NCBI GenBank assembly: GCA_009993585.1
Contig: JAACTG010000113.1
Span: 36,455 to 73,302, forward strand
Direction: 5' to 3'
Length of the DNA: 36,848 nt
Origin: Sphingomonadales bacterium
Lineage (GTDB): Bacteria; Pseudomonadota; Alphaproteobacteria; Sphingomonadales; Sphingomonadaceae
Made by a program: the position numbers and the translations under genes. How positions within the stretch are numbered: position 1 is the first letter of the stretch; every line of letters starts with the position of its first letter. The notes below the pieces were generated by a model that was not told where the DNA came from, ran no database searches, and worked only from the letters and a program-made list of their open reading frames with translations. This document shows, piece after piece, positions 1 through 7,887 of the stretch.

Positions 1-1
1 G

Positions 2-487
2 CTGTTCGATGAACTGACCATCGGCAACGATGCGCGATCGTTGCGTGACCGCCTTTCCAGTGCCCAGGAGGCATATAATCCGCTCGCCGAGCGCGTGGCG
101 GCGGGCGATATGTCCGCTTATGACGACTATGCGGTGGCGGCGCGCGCGCTGCTCGACATTCAACGCCAGTTCGCGGGATCGCAGGACGATTATTTCAAGG
201 TGCTGGACGAAATCACTGCGCTCACCAAGGCGCGGATCGACGCGGAAACGAACATTACGTCGATCTCCGCGAATCGTGACAGTCCGTTCTCCAACACCGG
301 CATCGGAAATGACAATGGCCCCGTAATCGACGCGATCGATCGCCAGACCGACGCGGTAATTGCTCGCCTAGACGCTCTCAATCGCAATTTCGGCAACGTC
401 ACTTTGCGCGAACAGGCCGGCATGAACATGACCATGGAACAGCGTGATTTTCGGCGTGGCGGTTTCGATGACAGGATGAATTTCTGA
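2..487 (+). CDS. C-terminal part of a possible phage tail/tape-measure-type protein (5' truncated by window)
   Basis: The frame is open from base 2, so the start lies outside the window. The visible 161 residues are polar and helical and end in a flexible tail containing MNMTMEQRDFRRGGFDD. A run of the type PVIDAIDRQTDAVIARLDALN looks like the amphipathic C-terminal end of phage tail tape-measure or tail-assembly proteins. That assignment is an inference from composition; no catalytic motif is visible. It points toward the minus-strand operon at 619-3213, with a hairpin between the two. A tail gene would make the element to the left a prophage or phage-derived island. It could equally be another coiled-coil structural protein. 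Confidence 0.5.
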   Translation: MFDELTIGNDARSLRDRLSSAQEAYNPLAERVAAGDMSAYDDYAVAARALLDIQRQFAGSQDDYFKVLDEITALTKARIDAETNITSISANRDSPFSNTGIGNDNGPVIDAIDRQTDAVIARLDALNRNFGNVTLREQAGMNMTMEQRDFRRGGFDDRMNF

Positions 488-540
488 GCATGGCAGCCGC
501 GAGGCGAGAAAGGAATTAATCGCCCCGCGGCCCCTCGGGT

Positions 541-568
541 GAGGCCCGGCAATCCAAACCGGGGCCTC
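541..568. terminator. GC-rich hairpin between convergent genes
   Basis: GAGGCCCGG (541-549) and CCGGGGCCTC (559-568) form a strong stem with one bulged base and a 9-nt loop. It sits between the stop codons of the convergent genes ending at 487 and 619. There is no clear T-run on either side, so this is a terminator candidate by position and stem strength only. Confidence 0.4.
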
Positions 569-618
569 GTCGCGGGCGCTGTGGACGCCGCGACAAGCTG
601 GATAATTGAACGGGTCGA

Positions 619-1257
619 CTATTGTTCTCGCGGATGATCGACGGCGCCGATGCGCAAGCCCGCCTGCGCGAACAGGGCTCGATGATCGTCGAACAGTTGG
701 ACAAGCGCCGGGTCGGGCTCGGGCCGATCGACATTTGGACCCATGTTGGACCGAAGGCGCGCCGCTGCGTCCTCGATGGCTGCCAGCGAGCGCGGTTCGT
801 TGCCGAGGTGTCTTAGAGCCATGTCGTCGCGCCATAGCTGCTCCGCAGCCGCAAAAAGGGCGCGGGCGGCCTCATCGGCGGCGTCGGCCAATGGTCGCAG
901 CGCCGCACCGAATGCCGCGCGCTGTTCGTCGCGGCGTGCTTTAACCGCCGCCAGCGCGTCACGATGCGCTATGCGTAGTTCGCGAAGACCATCCGTCAGC
1001 CGCCGCCGATCGTCGTCGAGATTGATGCGCCGTTCGGGCAACGCATCGCCGGCGAGCAGGGCATCGGCGACTGCGCGACCCGCTAGCTCCGATTCCGCGC
1101 CTTTCATGATCTTGCTCGCTACGTCGGCCAGCTGCTGCTCGGCAGACCTGATAGCCGCCTCGATCTGCTCGACGCGCGCTCGCGTCTGGTCAGCGAGCGC
1201 GCCACCATCGATCTTTGCGAGGCGTTCGCTCGCCGCTTTGACGGCTGCGGCGTTCAT
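619..1257 (-). CDS. unknown Ala/Arg-rich coiled-coil protein
   Basis: This 212-aa protein is almost entirely alpha-helical by composition (Ala, Arg, Glu, Asp, Leu), with heptad-like runs through residues 1-120 and no Cys. It has no recognisable catalytic motif or signal peptide. Its start overlaps the stop of the upstream gene in an ATGA (1254-1257), which implies translational coupling at the end of the minus-strand operon that begins with the AlpA-like gene at 3213. Position suggests element cargo or a phage structural/scaffold type protein, but I do not recognise the family. Confidence 0.65.
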   Translation of the reverse strand: MNAAAVKAASERLAKIDGGALADQTRARVEQIEAAIRSAEQQLADVASKIMKGAESELAGRAVADALLAGDALPERRINLDDDRRRLTDGLRELRIAHRDALAAVKARRDEQRAAFGAALRPLADAADEAARALFAAAEQLWRDDMALRHLGNEPRSLAAIEDAAARLRSNMGPNVDRPEPDPALVQLFDDHRALFAQAGLRIGAVDHPREQ

Positions 1258-1625
1258 CGACCCATTCCGTCATTATATTCGCGCGCCCGGCCCCACACGT
1301 CATCGACGGCGGCACGCCGCGCGGCGGCATCCCGGCAGGCTTTTTCAGCCGCCTCGCGCTCGCCGCGATCCAACGCAGCCCTTGCAAATTCACGGGCCGC
1401 GCGTTCGGCGATGACGGCTTGAGCCAGCGCGCCATAATCGGGCTCGACCGGCGCAGCGGCGGCACGATTGGCGCTGGGGGCTGCTTGCGCGACGGACTCC
1501 GCTTTGGGATTGGCGGCCCTTTCCTGGGCCGTCTGTCGATCGGCCTCCAGGCTGGCGAAATAGGCGGCGAAGCGGCTTTCGGCCGGCGCCGGGGTATTAG
1601 TCGGTGATGTCGTCTTATCAGTCAT
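1254..1625 (-). CDS. unknown small Ala-rich protein
   Basis: This is a 123-aa protein. I start it at ATG 1625 (MTDKTTSP...) because AAAGGA lies at normal spacing upstream; a longer reading frame to 1697 lacks a comparable site. The N-terminal 30 residues are Thr/Pro/Ala-rich and probably disordered. The rest is helical with an EAAEKACRDAAARRAAVDDVWGR-like end. It has no recognised domain. It is coupled by ATGA to the downstream coiled-coil gene and lies 68 bp after the winged-helix gene, so it is probably in the same transcript. Confidence 0.6.
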   Translation of the reverse strand: MTDKTTSPTNTPAPAESRFAAYFASLEADRQTAQERAANPKAESVAQAAPSANRAAAAPVEPDYGALAQAVIAERAAREFARAALDRGEREAAEKACRDAAARRAAVDDVWGRAREYNDGMGR

Positions 1626-1693
1626 ATTCGTGTCCTTTCGTTCGTAAGAATTGCGTTCAGGCCAGTCGATTGGCGATCGACATTCACCGCTGC

Positions 1694-2506
1694 TCACGGC
1701 TGCCGTTCCATTCTGACCAGATTTGCTCTGATTTCCGCGCCTTCGCGCCGGATGCGTTCACGTTCCTGTGGCGCCATGAATTCACGGTACGGCTTTCGGC
1801 CCGATGCCGGCGGCTGGTCGTATCTGCCTGCCAGGATTTTGTCGGCATTGGCTGGCTTGAATGCCCAATCCATGTCGGCAGCCCATGTCCGTTCGCCTTC
1901 GCCGCGAAGGTGGGCGGATCCCTCAATTTTCTTGATGACAGCGGTCGGCGCCGAATCGCCCTTCAACCGCACAAGTTCGCTGATCGCCTTCACCTGTCGC
2001 TGGGAAAGCTTTTCGCACCGTGCCGTCGATGGCGATAAGTCTGCCAGCGCGTTCCAGTCGGCCCGAACCTTTTCAATGTTCGCATTGCAAAGCTTACTTA
2101 ACTGTTCCCTCTTAGATGCTTCCGTGTCCCGTTTTTCCCACCTTTGATCGGAAAAAACGGGTACCTTTCCATCGTCATAGCCCTCCGTTTTTACCACCTT
2201 TAAGCTGTCCGTTTTTACCACCTTGAGATGGAGCTCAATGACCTGAACTTGACCTGTTCGGCCTCGCCGATCGCCTGTTACCGTGAGATGCCCGGCCGCC
2301 TGGAGGCGCTTGCGCGAAGCCAGCACCGTTTTGCGATCGAGTCCGGTGTCGTTCGCGATACGGGAGATTGCAGGGTGAACACGGTTGGACGAGCTCAGCA
2401 TGGCATGACGAGCCAAGGCGACGAGAACAAGCCGATCGGCTGCCCGCTCGACCTCGGCTTCCCAAGCCCAAATAGCCGCCTCGCGACCATGCGGAAGTTG
2501 TGCCAT
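1694..2506 (-). CDS. winged-helix DNA-binding protein, phage/plasmid replication-type
   Basis: This 270-aa protein starts at ATG 2506 (MAQLPHG...). The upstream gene stops one base earlier (TGATATG), which fixes the start better than the longer open frame to 2704. Residues about 25-90 (sequence around HPAISRIANDTGLDRKTV, then SRKRLQAAGHL and a basic GDRRGRTGQV wing) match the MarR/GntR-like winged-helix fold at the N-terminus of many phage and plasmid replication initiators. A charged C-terminal half follows, ending in a basic helix. The role as replication initiator or regulator of the element is inferred from fold and operon position. Confidence 0.65.
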   Translation of the reverse strand: MAQLPHGREAAIWAWEAEVERAADRLVLVALARHAMLSSSNRVHPAISRIANDTGLDRKTVLASRKRLQAAGHLTVTGDRRGRTGQVQVIELHLKVVKTDSLKVVKTEGYDDGKVPVFSDQRWEKRDTEASKREQLSKLCNANIEKVRADWNALADLSPSTARCEKLSQRQVKAISELVRLKGDSAPTAVIKKIEGSAHLRGEGERTWAADMDWAFKPANADKILAGRYDQPPASGRKPYREFMAPQERERIRREGAEIRANLVRMERQP

Positions 2507-2507
2507 A

Positions 2508-2756
2508 TCATCGCCCCCGCCCCGAAAGCTGCCAGCCGTTCTCGCGAGCCAGGCGCTCGGCGACGAGCCATGCTGCGGCCTCGGTCGGGAAGGATTGTGA
2601 CGGGTGATCGACGTGGCACGGATAGGTTTCGACGGTGAATTGCTCGCCGAAAAGGCCGCGTTCGACTTGGATCCAAAACGCTTGTCGATCGAACTCGCGA
2701 GCATTATCTTGCGAGGGATCGATCGAGCGCCGTCCTGCTGCCCAGGCGGCGCTCAT
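2508..2756 (-). CDS. unknown small protein
   Basis: An 82-aa product tightly packed in the operon: its start overlaps the previous stop (ATGA, 2753-2756) and its stop is one base before the next start. The centre contains FTVETYPCHVDHPSQSFPTE, then a helix AAAWLVAERLARENGW. This arrangement resembles small proteins common in alphaproteobacterial islands that have no assigned function. No domain is recognised; the packing of starts and stops is the main support. Confidence 0.6.
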   Translation of the reverse strand: MSAAWAAGRRSIDPSQDNAREFDRQAFWIQVERGLFGEQFTVETYPCHVDHPSQSFPTEAAAWLVAERLARENGWQLSGRGR

Positions 2757-3013
2757 TTGGCTTCTCGGCGGATCGGAAGGCCACCGAATTCGAGGGAGAG
2801 GCCGCCGGCATAGGTGACGGCGCAGGGCAGGCTATCGAAAGTCATCGGCACGCGACCAGCCTTGGGCGGCTGGAGATCGACAACGAACAGCCCGCCGCCA
2901 TGTCGAACAACAACATCGCGCTCAATCGGCGCGGGGCTGGCCTTCGCAACAGCGATCGAGGACGCGCTCGCCATGAGCGCCATGCGCGTTATCGCGAACC
3001 GGCGCCGGCGCAT
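2753..3013 (-). CDS. unknown small protein with hydrophobic N-terminus
   Basis: I start this 86-aa protein at ATG 3013, which overlaps the stop of the AlpA-like gene by one base (TAATG). A longer frame upstream overlaps that gene and reads as Arg-rich noise. After [10 protein letters not shown] comes a short hydrophobic Ala/Ser/Met stretch that could be a weak export signal or a simple helix. Beta-rich sequence follows (VVVRHGGGLFVVDLQ). Family not recognised. Confidence 0.55.
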   Translation of the reverse strand: MRRRRFAITRMALMASASSIAVAKASPAPIERDVVVRHGGGLFVVDLQPPKAGRVPMTFDSLPCAVTYAGGLSLEFGGLPIRREAK

Positions 3014-3213
3014 TATGCCGCGGCGCCCGTGTCGCTCGTCGAGCGGCGTACCTGGCCCTCGATCCAGGCGTCGATGTCGGCGGGGCGATAAACGACGCGG
3101 CGCCCGAGCTTGACGAATTGCGGACCTTCGCCGGTGACTCTCCAACCTTCGAGAGTGCAGGGCTTCAAGCCGAGCCGGTCAGCGGTAGCTTTGGTGTCTA
3201 ACAGTTGGGTCAA
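3013..3213 (-). CDS. AlpA/excisionase-like helix-turn-helix protein
   Basis: This is a 66-aa protein with TTG start at 3213 and GGAGG about 8 nt upstream. It contains a MerR-like helix-turn-helix ([18 protein letters not shown]) followed by the wing [19 protein letters not shown], the signature of the AlpA / phage excisionase (HTH_17) group. These proteins bind DNA near att sites or activate integrase genes. It is the first gene of the minus-strand operon running to 619 and lies about 1.5 kb downstream of the integrase of the same element. It is likely the element's regulator or recombination directionality factor. Confidence 0.85.
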   Translation of the reverse strand: MTQLLDTKATADRLGLKPCTLEGWRVTGEGPQFVKLGRRVVYRPADIDAWIEGQVRRSTSDTGAAA

Positions 3214-3222
3214 GTCTGGCCT

Positions 3223-3242
3223 CCATCGCGGCGTTTCGATGG
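3223..3242. promoter_or_regulatory. small inverted repeat just upstream of the alpA-like ribosome-binding site
   Basis: CCATCG (3223-3228) and CGATGG (3237-3242) are perfect inverted arms with an 8-nt loop, abutting the GGAGG of the AlpA-like gene. An AT-rich TATTATAAA stretch on the minus strand lies just upstream (about 3252-3260) and could be a -10 element. It is a candidate operator or leader hairpin; function inferred from position only. Confidence 0.35.
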
Positions 3243-3295
3243 AGCATGTTTATAATATGCTGACTGTTTGTCTGGGTAACGGGGACCAAGTCGTT

Positions 3296-3955
3296 TTAAC
3301 CAAGAGTTGGAAAATCGTCCAAGCGTAGAGGATTGTCGGGCAATTGGCGTGATTTTAGGATGGCGTGTACTAGGCGAATATCGGCAAACTCTCGCGCAAA
3401 CGCTTCGCGCCTGTAGCGAAGGTACGCCGCCTTTATTCCATCGCGCTTTAGCCATTTTCCGGCCGGCGAGCCGAGGTATTCGTTCGGATCAATCTCCTTT
3501 TCGGCCACCATGTCAAAAGCACTCTCAATGCTGGCGCATTGCCGATATGCCATCAAAACGAGACCTCCGAACGACTCGTCTCGCATTCTCCCTAGATGAA
3601 GGCGGCGGGCCCTATCTATTGAGGGCGCAGCTTCCATTCCACGACGCTCGCTCAGCGTGATTTTGATCGGTTCATAGCGGTCAGTTGCTGCACGCAAAAC
3701 CACGATAGCCGCCTCACGCGACAACAAGTTGCGGAGCCGTCTGTAAGCCGACCGGAACTGGGCTCGAGACGTCGCAGGCGTGGCATCCGCCGCCAGGCTT
3801 AAGGAATGGAGGTCGCGTAGCAGTTCGTTCCAAGGCGAGAGAGTGTCGGGCTGTAGCACCTTGGCGGCGAACGCATGAGCAAACCACTCTGCTGCTCGAT
3901 CCTCGTGGTGATCCAGATCTTCGCGTCGACGTCCCAAGGCAAATCCTTGAGACAT
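3296..3955 (-). CDS. unknown charged protein
   Basis: A 219-aa protein starting at ATG 3955, which overlaps the preceding stop by one base (TGATG); a GTG at 3958 is also possible. It is rich in Arg/Glu/Asp with the helices AEWFAHAFAAKVL and YRRLRNLLSREAAIVVLRAA, and has Trp-containing surface stretches near the start. There is no signal peptide, membrane segment or known motif. It is third in the integrase operon and separated from the AlpA operon by about 80 bp, so it is probably element cargo. Its codon use is less GC3-biased than the integrase gene. Confidence 0.6.
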   Translation of the reverse strand: MSQGFALGRRREDLDHHEDRAAEWFAHAFAAKVLQPDTLSPWNELLRDLHSLSLAADATPATSRAQFRSAYRRLRNLLSREAAIVVLRAATDRYEPIKITLSERRGMEAAPSIDRARRLHLGRMRDESFGGLVLMAYRQCASIESAFDMVAEKEIDPNEYLGSPAGKWLKRDGIKAAYLRYRREAFAREFADIRLVHAILKSRQLPDNPLRLDDFPTLG

Positions 3956-4260
3956 CACCTTAGACCCAGAATGGCGCCATCGAGCCGATCCATGTCGACC
4001 GCCGCATCAGCGTAGGCGTCATAGACCATGGCGCGATCATCCGCGTCGAGCCGATCGAGTGCGATCTCGACCAGCTTGAGCGCTCCGCGCCATTCGTCGA
4101 TACTGTGGAAGCGCGCGTGCGGCGCGTCCTCGGCCAGCGGCTGCGGTAGGTCGCAGAAATCGAACTCAGGCACCTGCCGGCCGCGTCTCCCGTCGGTTCC
4201 GATTACGAAGCGACCGCCCAGTTGCTCGAAAAGCGACCCGTAGAGCAGCGGTACGCTCAT
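3955..4260 (-). CDS. unknown small acidic protein
   Basis: A 101-aa protein. ATG 4260 (MSVPLLYGSLFEQLGG) is chosen because it follows the S24-like gene stop at 4272 by 11 bases; the longer frame overlaps that gene out of frame. The protein is strongly acidic, especially the C-terminal half (KLVEIALDRLDADDRAMVYD). No domain recognised. Acidic small proteins in mobile elements can be DNA mimics or antirepressors, but nothing here proves that. Confidence 0.55.
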   Translation of the reverse strand: MSVPLLYGSLFEQLGGRFVIGTDGRRGRQVPEFDFCDLPQPLAEDAPHARFHSIDEWRGALKLVEIALDRLDADDRAMVYDAYADAAVDMDRLDGAILGLR

Positions 4261-4271
4261 GATGCCGGCGC

Positions 4272-4742
4272 TCACGACCTCGCCGCCAGCCGCGGAATGT
4301 CGCGCGCAGTCGATTCCAGGATGCCAATCACGCGCCCCTCGAGCAGCGATGCTAGGTAGCCCACGTTGGGGCCGGTCGTCGGATAGGGGCCGTCTTTGCA
4401 AACAAGCATCCGTCGCTCCCATATCAGTTTTTCGGCCTCTTCGAGCGATCGGGGGCGATTATAGGGCGCGGTCCACCAGCCGTCGTCACGCCGCCAAACC
4501 TGCACGAACTCGCGACGGTATCGCCCCGGCTCGCCATACCGAATGCGAAATATCGCGCCGTTGATCGGCTCGCACTGGTCTGGATCCACAACCGCGAACT
4601 CGCCGATATGAAGGATAGGCTCGGAGCGGTCATCGGCGACAAGCTCGGCGTGGCATCCCGGCGGCAGTTCGCCAAAAACGGGTACGGCGCGCATCTCGCC
4701 GCGACAGGCCGGCAAGTTCGATATATGATTCAATTCAGTCAT
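4272..4742 (-). CDS. S24/LexA-like protein lacking the usual catalytic lysine
   Basis: A 156-aa protein starting at ATG 4742, with GGAG about 9 nt upstream. Residues about 38-70 (DRSEPILHIGEFAVVDPDQ) align by eye with the DSMEP...GDxVxVDP core of LexA/phage-repressor S24 peptidases. The C-terminal GRVIGIL matches the conserved GRVVGV(L) end strand. The lysine normally found in the following strand (VKRL-type) is replaced in FVQVWRRDDGWW, and no N-terminal helix-turn-helix is present. It therefore looks like a catalytically doubtful, DNA-binding-free S24 fold. It directly follows the integrase gene on the same strand. Role unknown: antirepressor or sensor are possibilities. Confidence 0.5.
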   Translation of the reverse strand: MTELNHISNLPACRGEMRAVPVFGELPPGCHAELVADDRSEPILHIGEFAVVDPDQCEPINGAIFRIRYGEPGRYRREFVQVWRRDDGWWTAPYNRPRSLEEAEKLIWERRMLVCKDGPYPTTGPNVGYLASLLEGRVIGILESTARDIPRLAARS

Positions 4743-4786
4743 TCTCAGCACTCCACGCTGTTGATGATCAGGCCGGACGGCGAGCG

Positions 4787-6112
4787 CTAACTCGCAGTCC
4801 GGCCGCTCTCCGCTCGCCGAGCCTTTCGCTCGGCGGCCAGATCGATGATGTCGGTCGGCGCGACCAGGGCGGCAACCTTCGCGCCCCATGCGTCGAGCGC
4901 TTCGCGACGTTCCTCGGCATAATCGTGTGTCTGGTATACGCCCACAATGCCGCTACGCGCGCCGCTGCGATGATTGAGGACGGCCTCGGTCACCTCCAAG
5001 CGCACGCTGAGCTTTTGCAACCCAGTCGCCAAAGTCCGCCGCAAATCGTGGAAGCGCCAAGGCAGTGTAAACGGGGCGGCGCCATCCTCGGCGATGGAAA
5101 CGTCGATCCGGCGCTTTGCTGAGGAAAACCCCGAAACCGGCCTGCAGCCATTAGTCGTGAGGACAGGGCCTTTGCGCGGCCATTCTGCCGAGCCCTTGCC
5201 ATCGATCAGCCGATCTATTTCGGCAACCGCGAGGGGGGAGAGGGAGACGATGTGCTCAAGGCCGTTTTTTGTCCGGGCGGCCGGAATCGTCCAGACCTTC
5301 GCCTTGCGATCGAGTTCCTGCCACATCATGCCGGCGATTTCGCTCCGTCGCTGCCCGGTCACGATGCCTAGCCGATACAGCGCCATGAACGGCGCGGGGA
5401 GGGCATCGGCCGCGCGCCAAACTCTCGCGAGCTCTTCATCGCTCAGCACGCGGGCGCGGGCAGGGACAGGCGGCTGTCGCTTTACGTTCGCGAGCACATC
5501 GTCCGCCAGACCTTCCTCCGCAGCCCAGCGCACAAAGGCGCTGAGGGTGGCAAATGCTGACCGGCGCGCAGCGCGCTGGCTGGCTGGAATGCGCGCCTTG
5601 ATCTGTGCCCAATGCGCCGGCGTGATTTCGCCGACGGGTAGATCGCGGATGATAGGCAGAATGTGCGCGCGCATCGTCGTCTTGTAGAATGCGCGGGTAG
5701 AGGCCGAGCGGTCGGCGCCGCTCTTTTTGCTCGCGTCGAGCCATTGATCGAGCAGCACGCTTACGCGATGATCGCGCGCGACAAGTTCGGCTTTCACCGC
5801 CGCCTCGAGCTCGGCTTTGCGCGCGGTCCGCGCAGCACGCTGGATCGCGACCGGATCGTGCCCAGCCAGGACTGCCGCACGAAGATGCTCGGCGCGCGCT
5901 CGGGCTTCGCTCGGCGTAAGTTCGCCATGCGGGCCCAAAGTGACCCTGCGAACGGATTGCCCCTTCGGCCGATATTGGAAAACGTAGATCCGGCGATCCG
6001 CGGGCGTGATCTTGCATCCGAATCCTTTGCAATCGGCATCCCACAGGAAGGCGTCGCGCGCAGCTGCCTGCAACGCATCTACGCTTCGTTTCGTGATCCT
6101 GCCGCTCGCCAT
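4787..6112 (-). CDS. tyrosine recombinase/integrase of the P4/DUF4102 type
   Basis: This 441-aa site-specific recombinase mediates integration of the element. Residues about 1-95 form the arm-binding DUF4102 domain (ITKRSVDALQ; FLWDADCKGFGCKIT; YRPKGQSVRRVTLG). A SAM-like core-binding domain follows at about 110-210. The catalytic domain shows the first Arg in TGQRRSEIAG (about 255), the HxxR box in FHDLRRT (about 353-356), a downstream LNHRSG box and the nucleophilic Tyr in the VYQTHDY stretch (about 393). Length and motifs are intact, so it is probably active. Its start lies 126 bp from the tRNA-Arg fragment, the expected place for an integrase using that tRNA. It is likely co-transcribed with the S24-like gene 44 bp downstream. 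Confidence 0.95.
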   Translation of the reverse strand: MASGRITKRSVDALQAAARDAFLWDADCKGFGCKITPADRRIYVFQYRPKGQSVRRVTLGPHGELTPSEARARAEHLRAAVLAGHDPVAIQRAARTARKAELEAAVKAELVARDHRVSVLLDQWLDASKKSGADRSASTRAFYKTTMRAHILPIIRDLPVGEITPAHWAQIKARIPASQRAARRSAFATLSAFVRWAAEEGLADDVLANVKRQPPVPARARVLSDEELARVWRAADALPAPFMALYRLGIVTGQRRSEIAGMMWQELDRKAKVWTIPAARTKNGLEHIVSLSPLAVAEIDRLIDGKGSAEWPRKGPVLTTNGCRPVSGFSSAKRRIDVSIAEDGAAPFTLPWRFHDLRRTLATGLQKLSVRLEVTEAVLNHRSGARSGIVGVYQTHDYAEERREALDAWGAKVAALVAPTDIIDLAAERKARRAESGRTAS

Positions 6113-6231
6113 CGCCCGCTAGCAATCGCATAGCAATCAGATGAACGCAAGTTCCATCTAATTGAGGACAACTCAATGGACGCAAAACCAACGCTTTAGA
6201 TCTGTTCGGCTTTCGGAAGGGCGGAAATTAA

Positions 6232-6263
6232 GGCCTCAGCACGAGACTTCTAATCTTGAGGCC
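6232..6263. repeat. inverted repeat across the attachment core
   Basis: GGCCTCA (6232-6238) and TGAGGCC (6257-6263) are perfect inverted arms centred on the start of the tRNA anticodon loop. The right arm is tRNA sequence; the left arm belongs to the element side. That geometry fits core-type integrase sites flanking the crossover, though an 18-nt spacer is wide for this class. Confidence 0.45.
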
Positions 6264-6291
6264 GCTGGTTCGAATCCAGCCGGGCGCACCA
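6238..6291 (+). tRNA. 3' fragment of tRNA-Arg(UCU), used as attachment site
   Basis: The bases fold as the anticodon arm (CGAGA / loop CTTCTAA / TCTTG, anticodon TCT at 6249-6251), a variable region, a perfect T arm (GCTGG TTCGAAT CCAGC) and the 3' acceptor strand CGGGCGC followed by ACCA. The 5' acceptor strand (expected GCGCCCG) and D arm are absent: the sequence upstream is unrelated. This is therefore a displaced 3' half left by integration through the anticodon region, not a working tRNA. The intact gene should lie at the other end of the element, to the left of this window. The adjacent tyrosine integrase is the likely agent. Confidence 0.85.
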
Positions 6292-7887
6292 ATTTGCCAT
6301 AGAAGTGCGCACCGGTGGCGCACCGTCCTCGGGCGTGCTTACCGCCTGGACCAGACTGGCCACAGGGCCACGCACGATCAGATCATCCTTCGTCATCACG
6401 ACCTCGCTCACGAACGCCTGAACGTAGTTCTTGCGGAGGCCCGGGCGATCGGGATCAGTGAGCTTCTTCTTGAGGCCATTGGCAAAGGCTGCGATCGTCT
6501 CGCTGTCGATCCGATCAAGCTTATCGCCGCACTGCCTTTCTATGAGGTCGATCTCCTGGCTGAGAGCAGCGCGTCGAGCCTGATGACTGGCCAGACGCTT
6601 TTTGAGGTCCTTGTCCTTGGGATCGATGAGACCTGCTTCGATCGATTCGAACAGACGCTGGATCGCCGTTTCAGCGGCGTTGCGCTCATTGCGCAACGTA
6701 ACGATGTCGCGCTTGCGTTTTACATCTGCACCGGCGGAACGCTCAAGAAGCTGCGCAAGCAGTTTCTCGAGGCGAGCAGGATCGAGCAAGCGCTTTTCAA
6801 GGACGGTGAGAACAGCATCGTCAACCTGCGCCATCGAGACGTTGTTGCCGCCGCACGAGCGATCCTTCTTCCTGCGCACGTTGGAGCACGTATAGTAGCG
6901 ATACTGACCGCCCTTGCCGGTCATCAGCATCATAGTGCCATTGCAACCGGGATTACCGCACCGACCAAGACCTGACAGCAGAACTGGGCTCGAATGCGAG
7001 CGCGCAGGTGCCATCTTTGGATCGCGGGATTTGAGGATCGCCTGGACCTTCTCGAAGGTCTTTTCTGGAATAATTGCGGGCACCGCGACCTCGATCCACT
7101 CTTCGCGGGGACGCTTTTCGCCGGTGCGACTGTCCTTAACGTTGTAAAAGTGGCGACCAATATATGTCTCGCGCGTCAGGATAGTGTGCACCAACGCTGG
7201 TGAGAACGGACGGCCGCGGTAGCTGAGCCCTTTCGTGTTGAGATGGTCGGCCAGCCGGGCGATGCCAAGAGAGGCTTTGCCGTCGGTGCCGACATAGAGG
7301 GCATAGATATGCTCCACGACAGCCGCCTCAGAAGAGAGCACGCGCAGCATCTTCTTATGCTTTTTGAGGCGGATTTCGGCTGTGTAAGTTTCGTAGCCAA
7401 GGGGCGGCACCGACCCATTCCAAAACCCGTCGCGAGCGTTCGCCCGCATCACCAAGGTAACCTGTTCCGCGTTGATATCGGAGGCCGCCGCATCCATCGC
7501 GGTTATGATCGCACGCTGTAATCTCGCGTGCGGCCCTTTTGTAATCTGCTGCGTTGCGCTCAACAGTTCGACACCGTTTTTCTCGAGCTTGCGACGATAA
7601 CCCTCGACCTCAAAGTCGTCGCGGAAGAACCGCGAAAAGTTGTAAATATAAACCGCGTTATAGGGCCTCGTCTTCGAACGGCTGTCGGCGATGAGCCGCT
7701 GAAATTCAGGGCGCCTGGCCGAGCGACCTGAAATGCCGCCATCTACATACCATTCCACGACCACATAACCGTGCCGCTCGGCGTCGCGCTCGATGCCCTT
7801 TTTCTGCTCGGCCATAGAGGTCCCTGCTTCCGCTTGCCGCTTTGTGGACACCCGGATGTATCCGGCAGCGGGAAGAAGGTCAGTCAT
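6250..7887 (-). CDS. large serine recombinase
   Basis: This 545-aa site-specific recombinase has the N-terminal resolvase domain with catalytic Ser in YIRVSTKRQ (about residue 14) and the YNFSRFFRD and VDGGISGRS motifs. The Recombinase domain follows (about 165-280), then the zinc ribbon CGNPGCNGTMM...YYTCSN...CGG (about 310-345) and a coiled coil at about 385-450. The last dozen codons (CARLDSNQRPQD) are read from the antisense strand of the tRNA-Arg fragment, and its TAG stop lies in the anticodon loop. The gene therefore ends inside an attachment site. It overlaps the upstream small ORF by 8 nt. It belongs to a different element from the tyrosine integrase next to it. Confidence 0.93.
   Translation of the reverse strand: MTDLLPAAGYIRVSTKRQAEAGTSMAEQKKGIERDAERHGYVVVEWYVDGGISGRSARRPEFQRLIADSRSKTRPYNAVYIYNFSRFFRDDFEVEGYRRKLEKNGVELLSATQQITKGPHARLQRAIITAMDAAASDINAEQVTLVMRANARDGFWNGSVPPLGYETYTAEIRLKKHKKMLRVLSSEAAVVEHIYALYVGTDGKASLGIARLADHLNTKGLSYRGRPFSPALVHTILTRETYIGRHFYNVKDSRTGEKRPREEWIEVAVPAIIPEKTFEKVQAILKSRDPKMAPARSHSSPVLLSGLGRCGNPGCNGTMMLMTGKGGQYRYYTCSNVRRKKDRSCGGNNVSMAQVDDAVLTVLEKRLLDPARLEKLLAQLLERSAGADVKRKRDIVTLRNERNAAETAIQRLFESIEAGLIDPKDKDLKKRLASHQARRAALSQEIDLIERQCGDKLDRIDSETIAAFANGLKKKLTDPDRPGLRKNYVQAFVSEVVMTKDDLIVRGPVASLVQAVSTPEDGAPPVRTSMANWCARLDSNQRPQD

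Noticed and set aside
6190-6291. Complete tRNA-Arg gene
   Set aside because: No 5' acceptor strand or D arm matches the fragment; only the 3' half is present.
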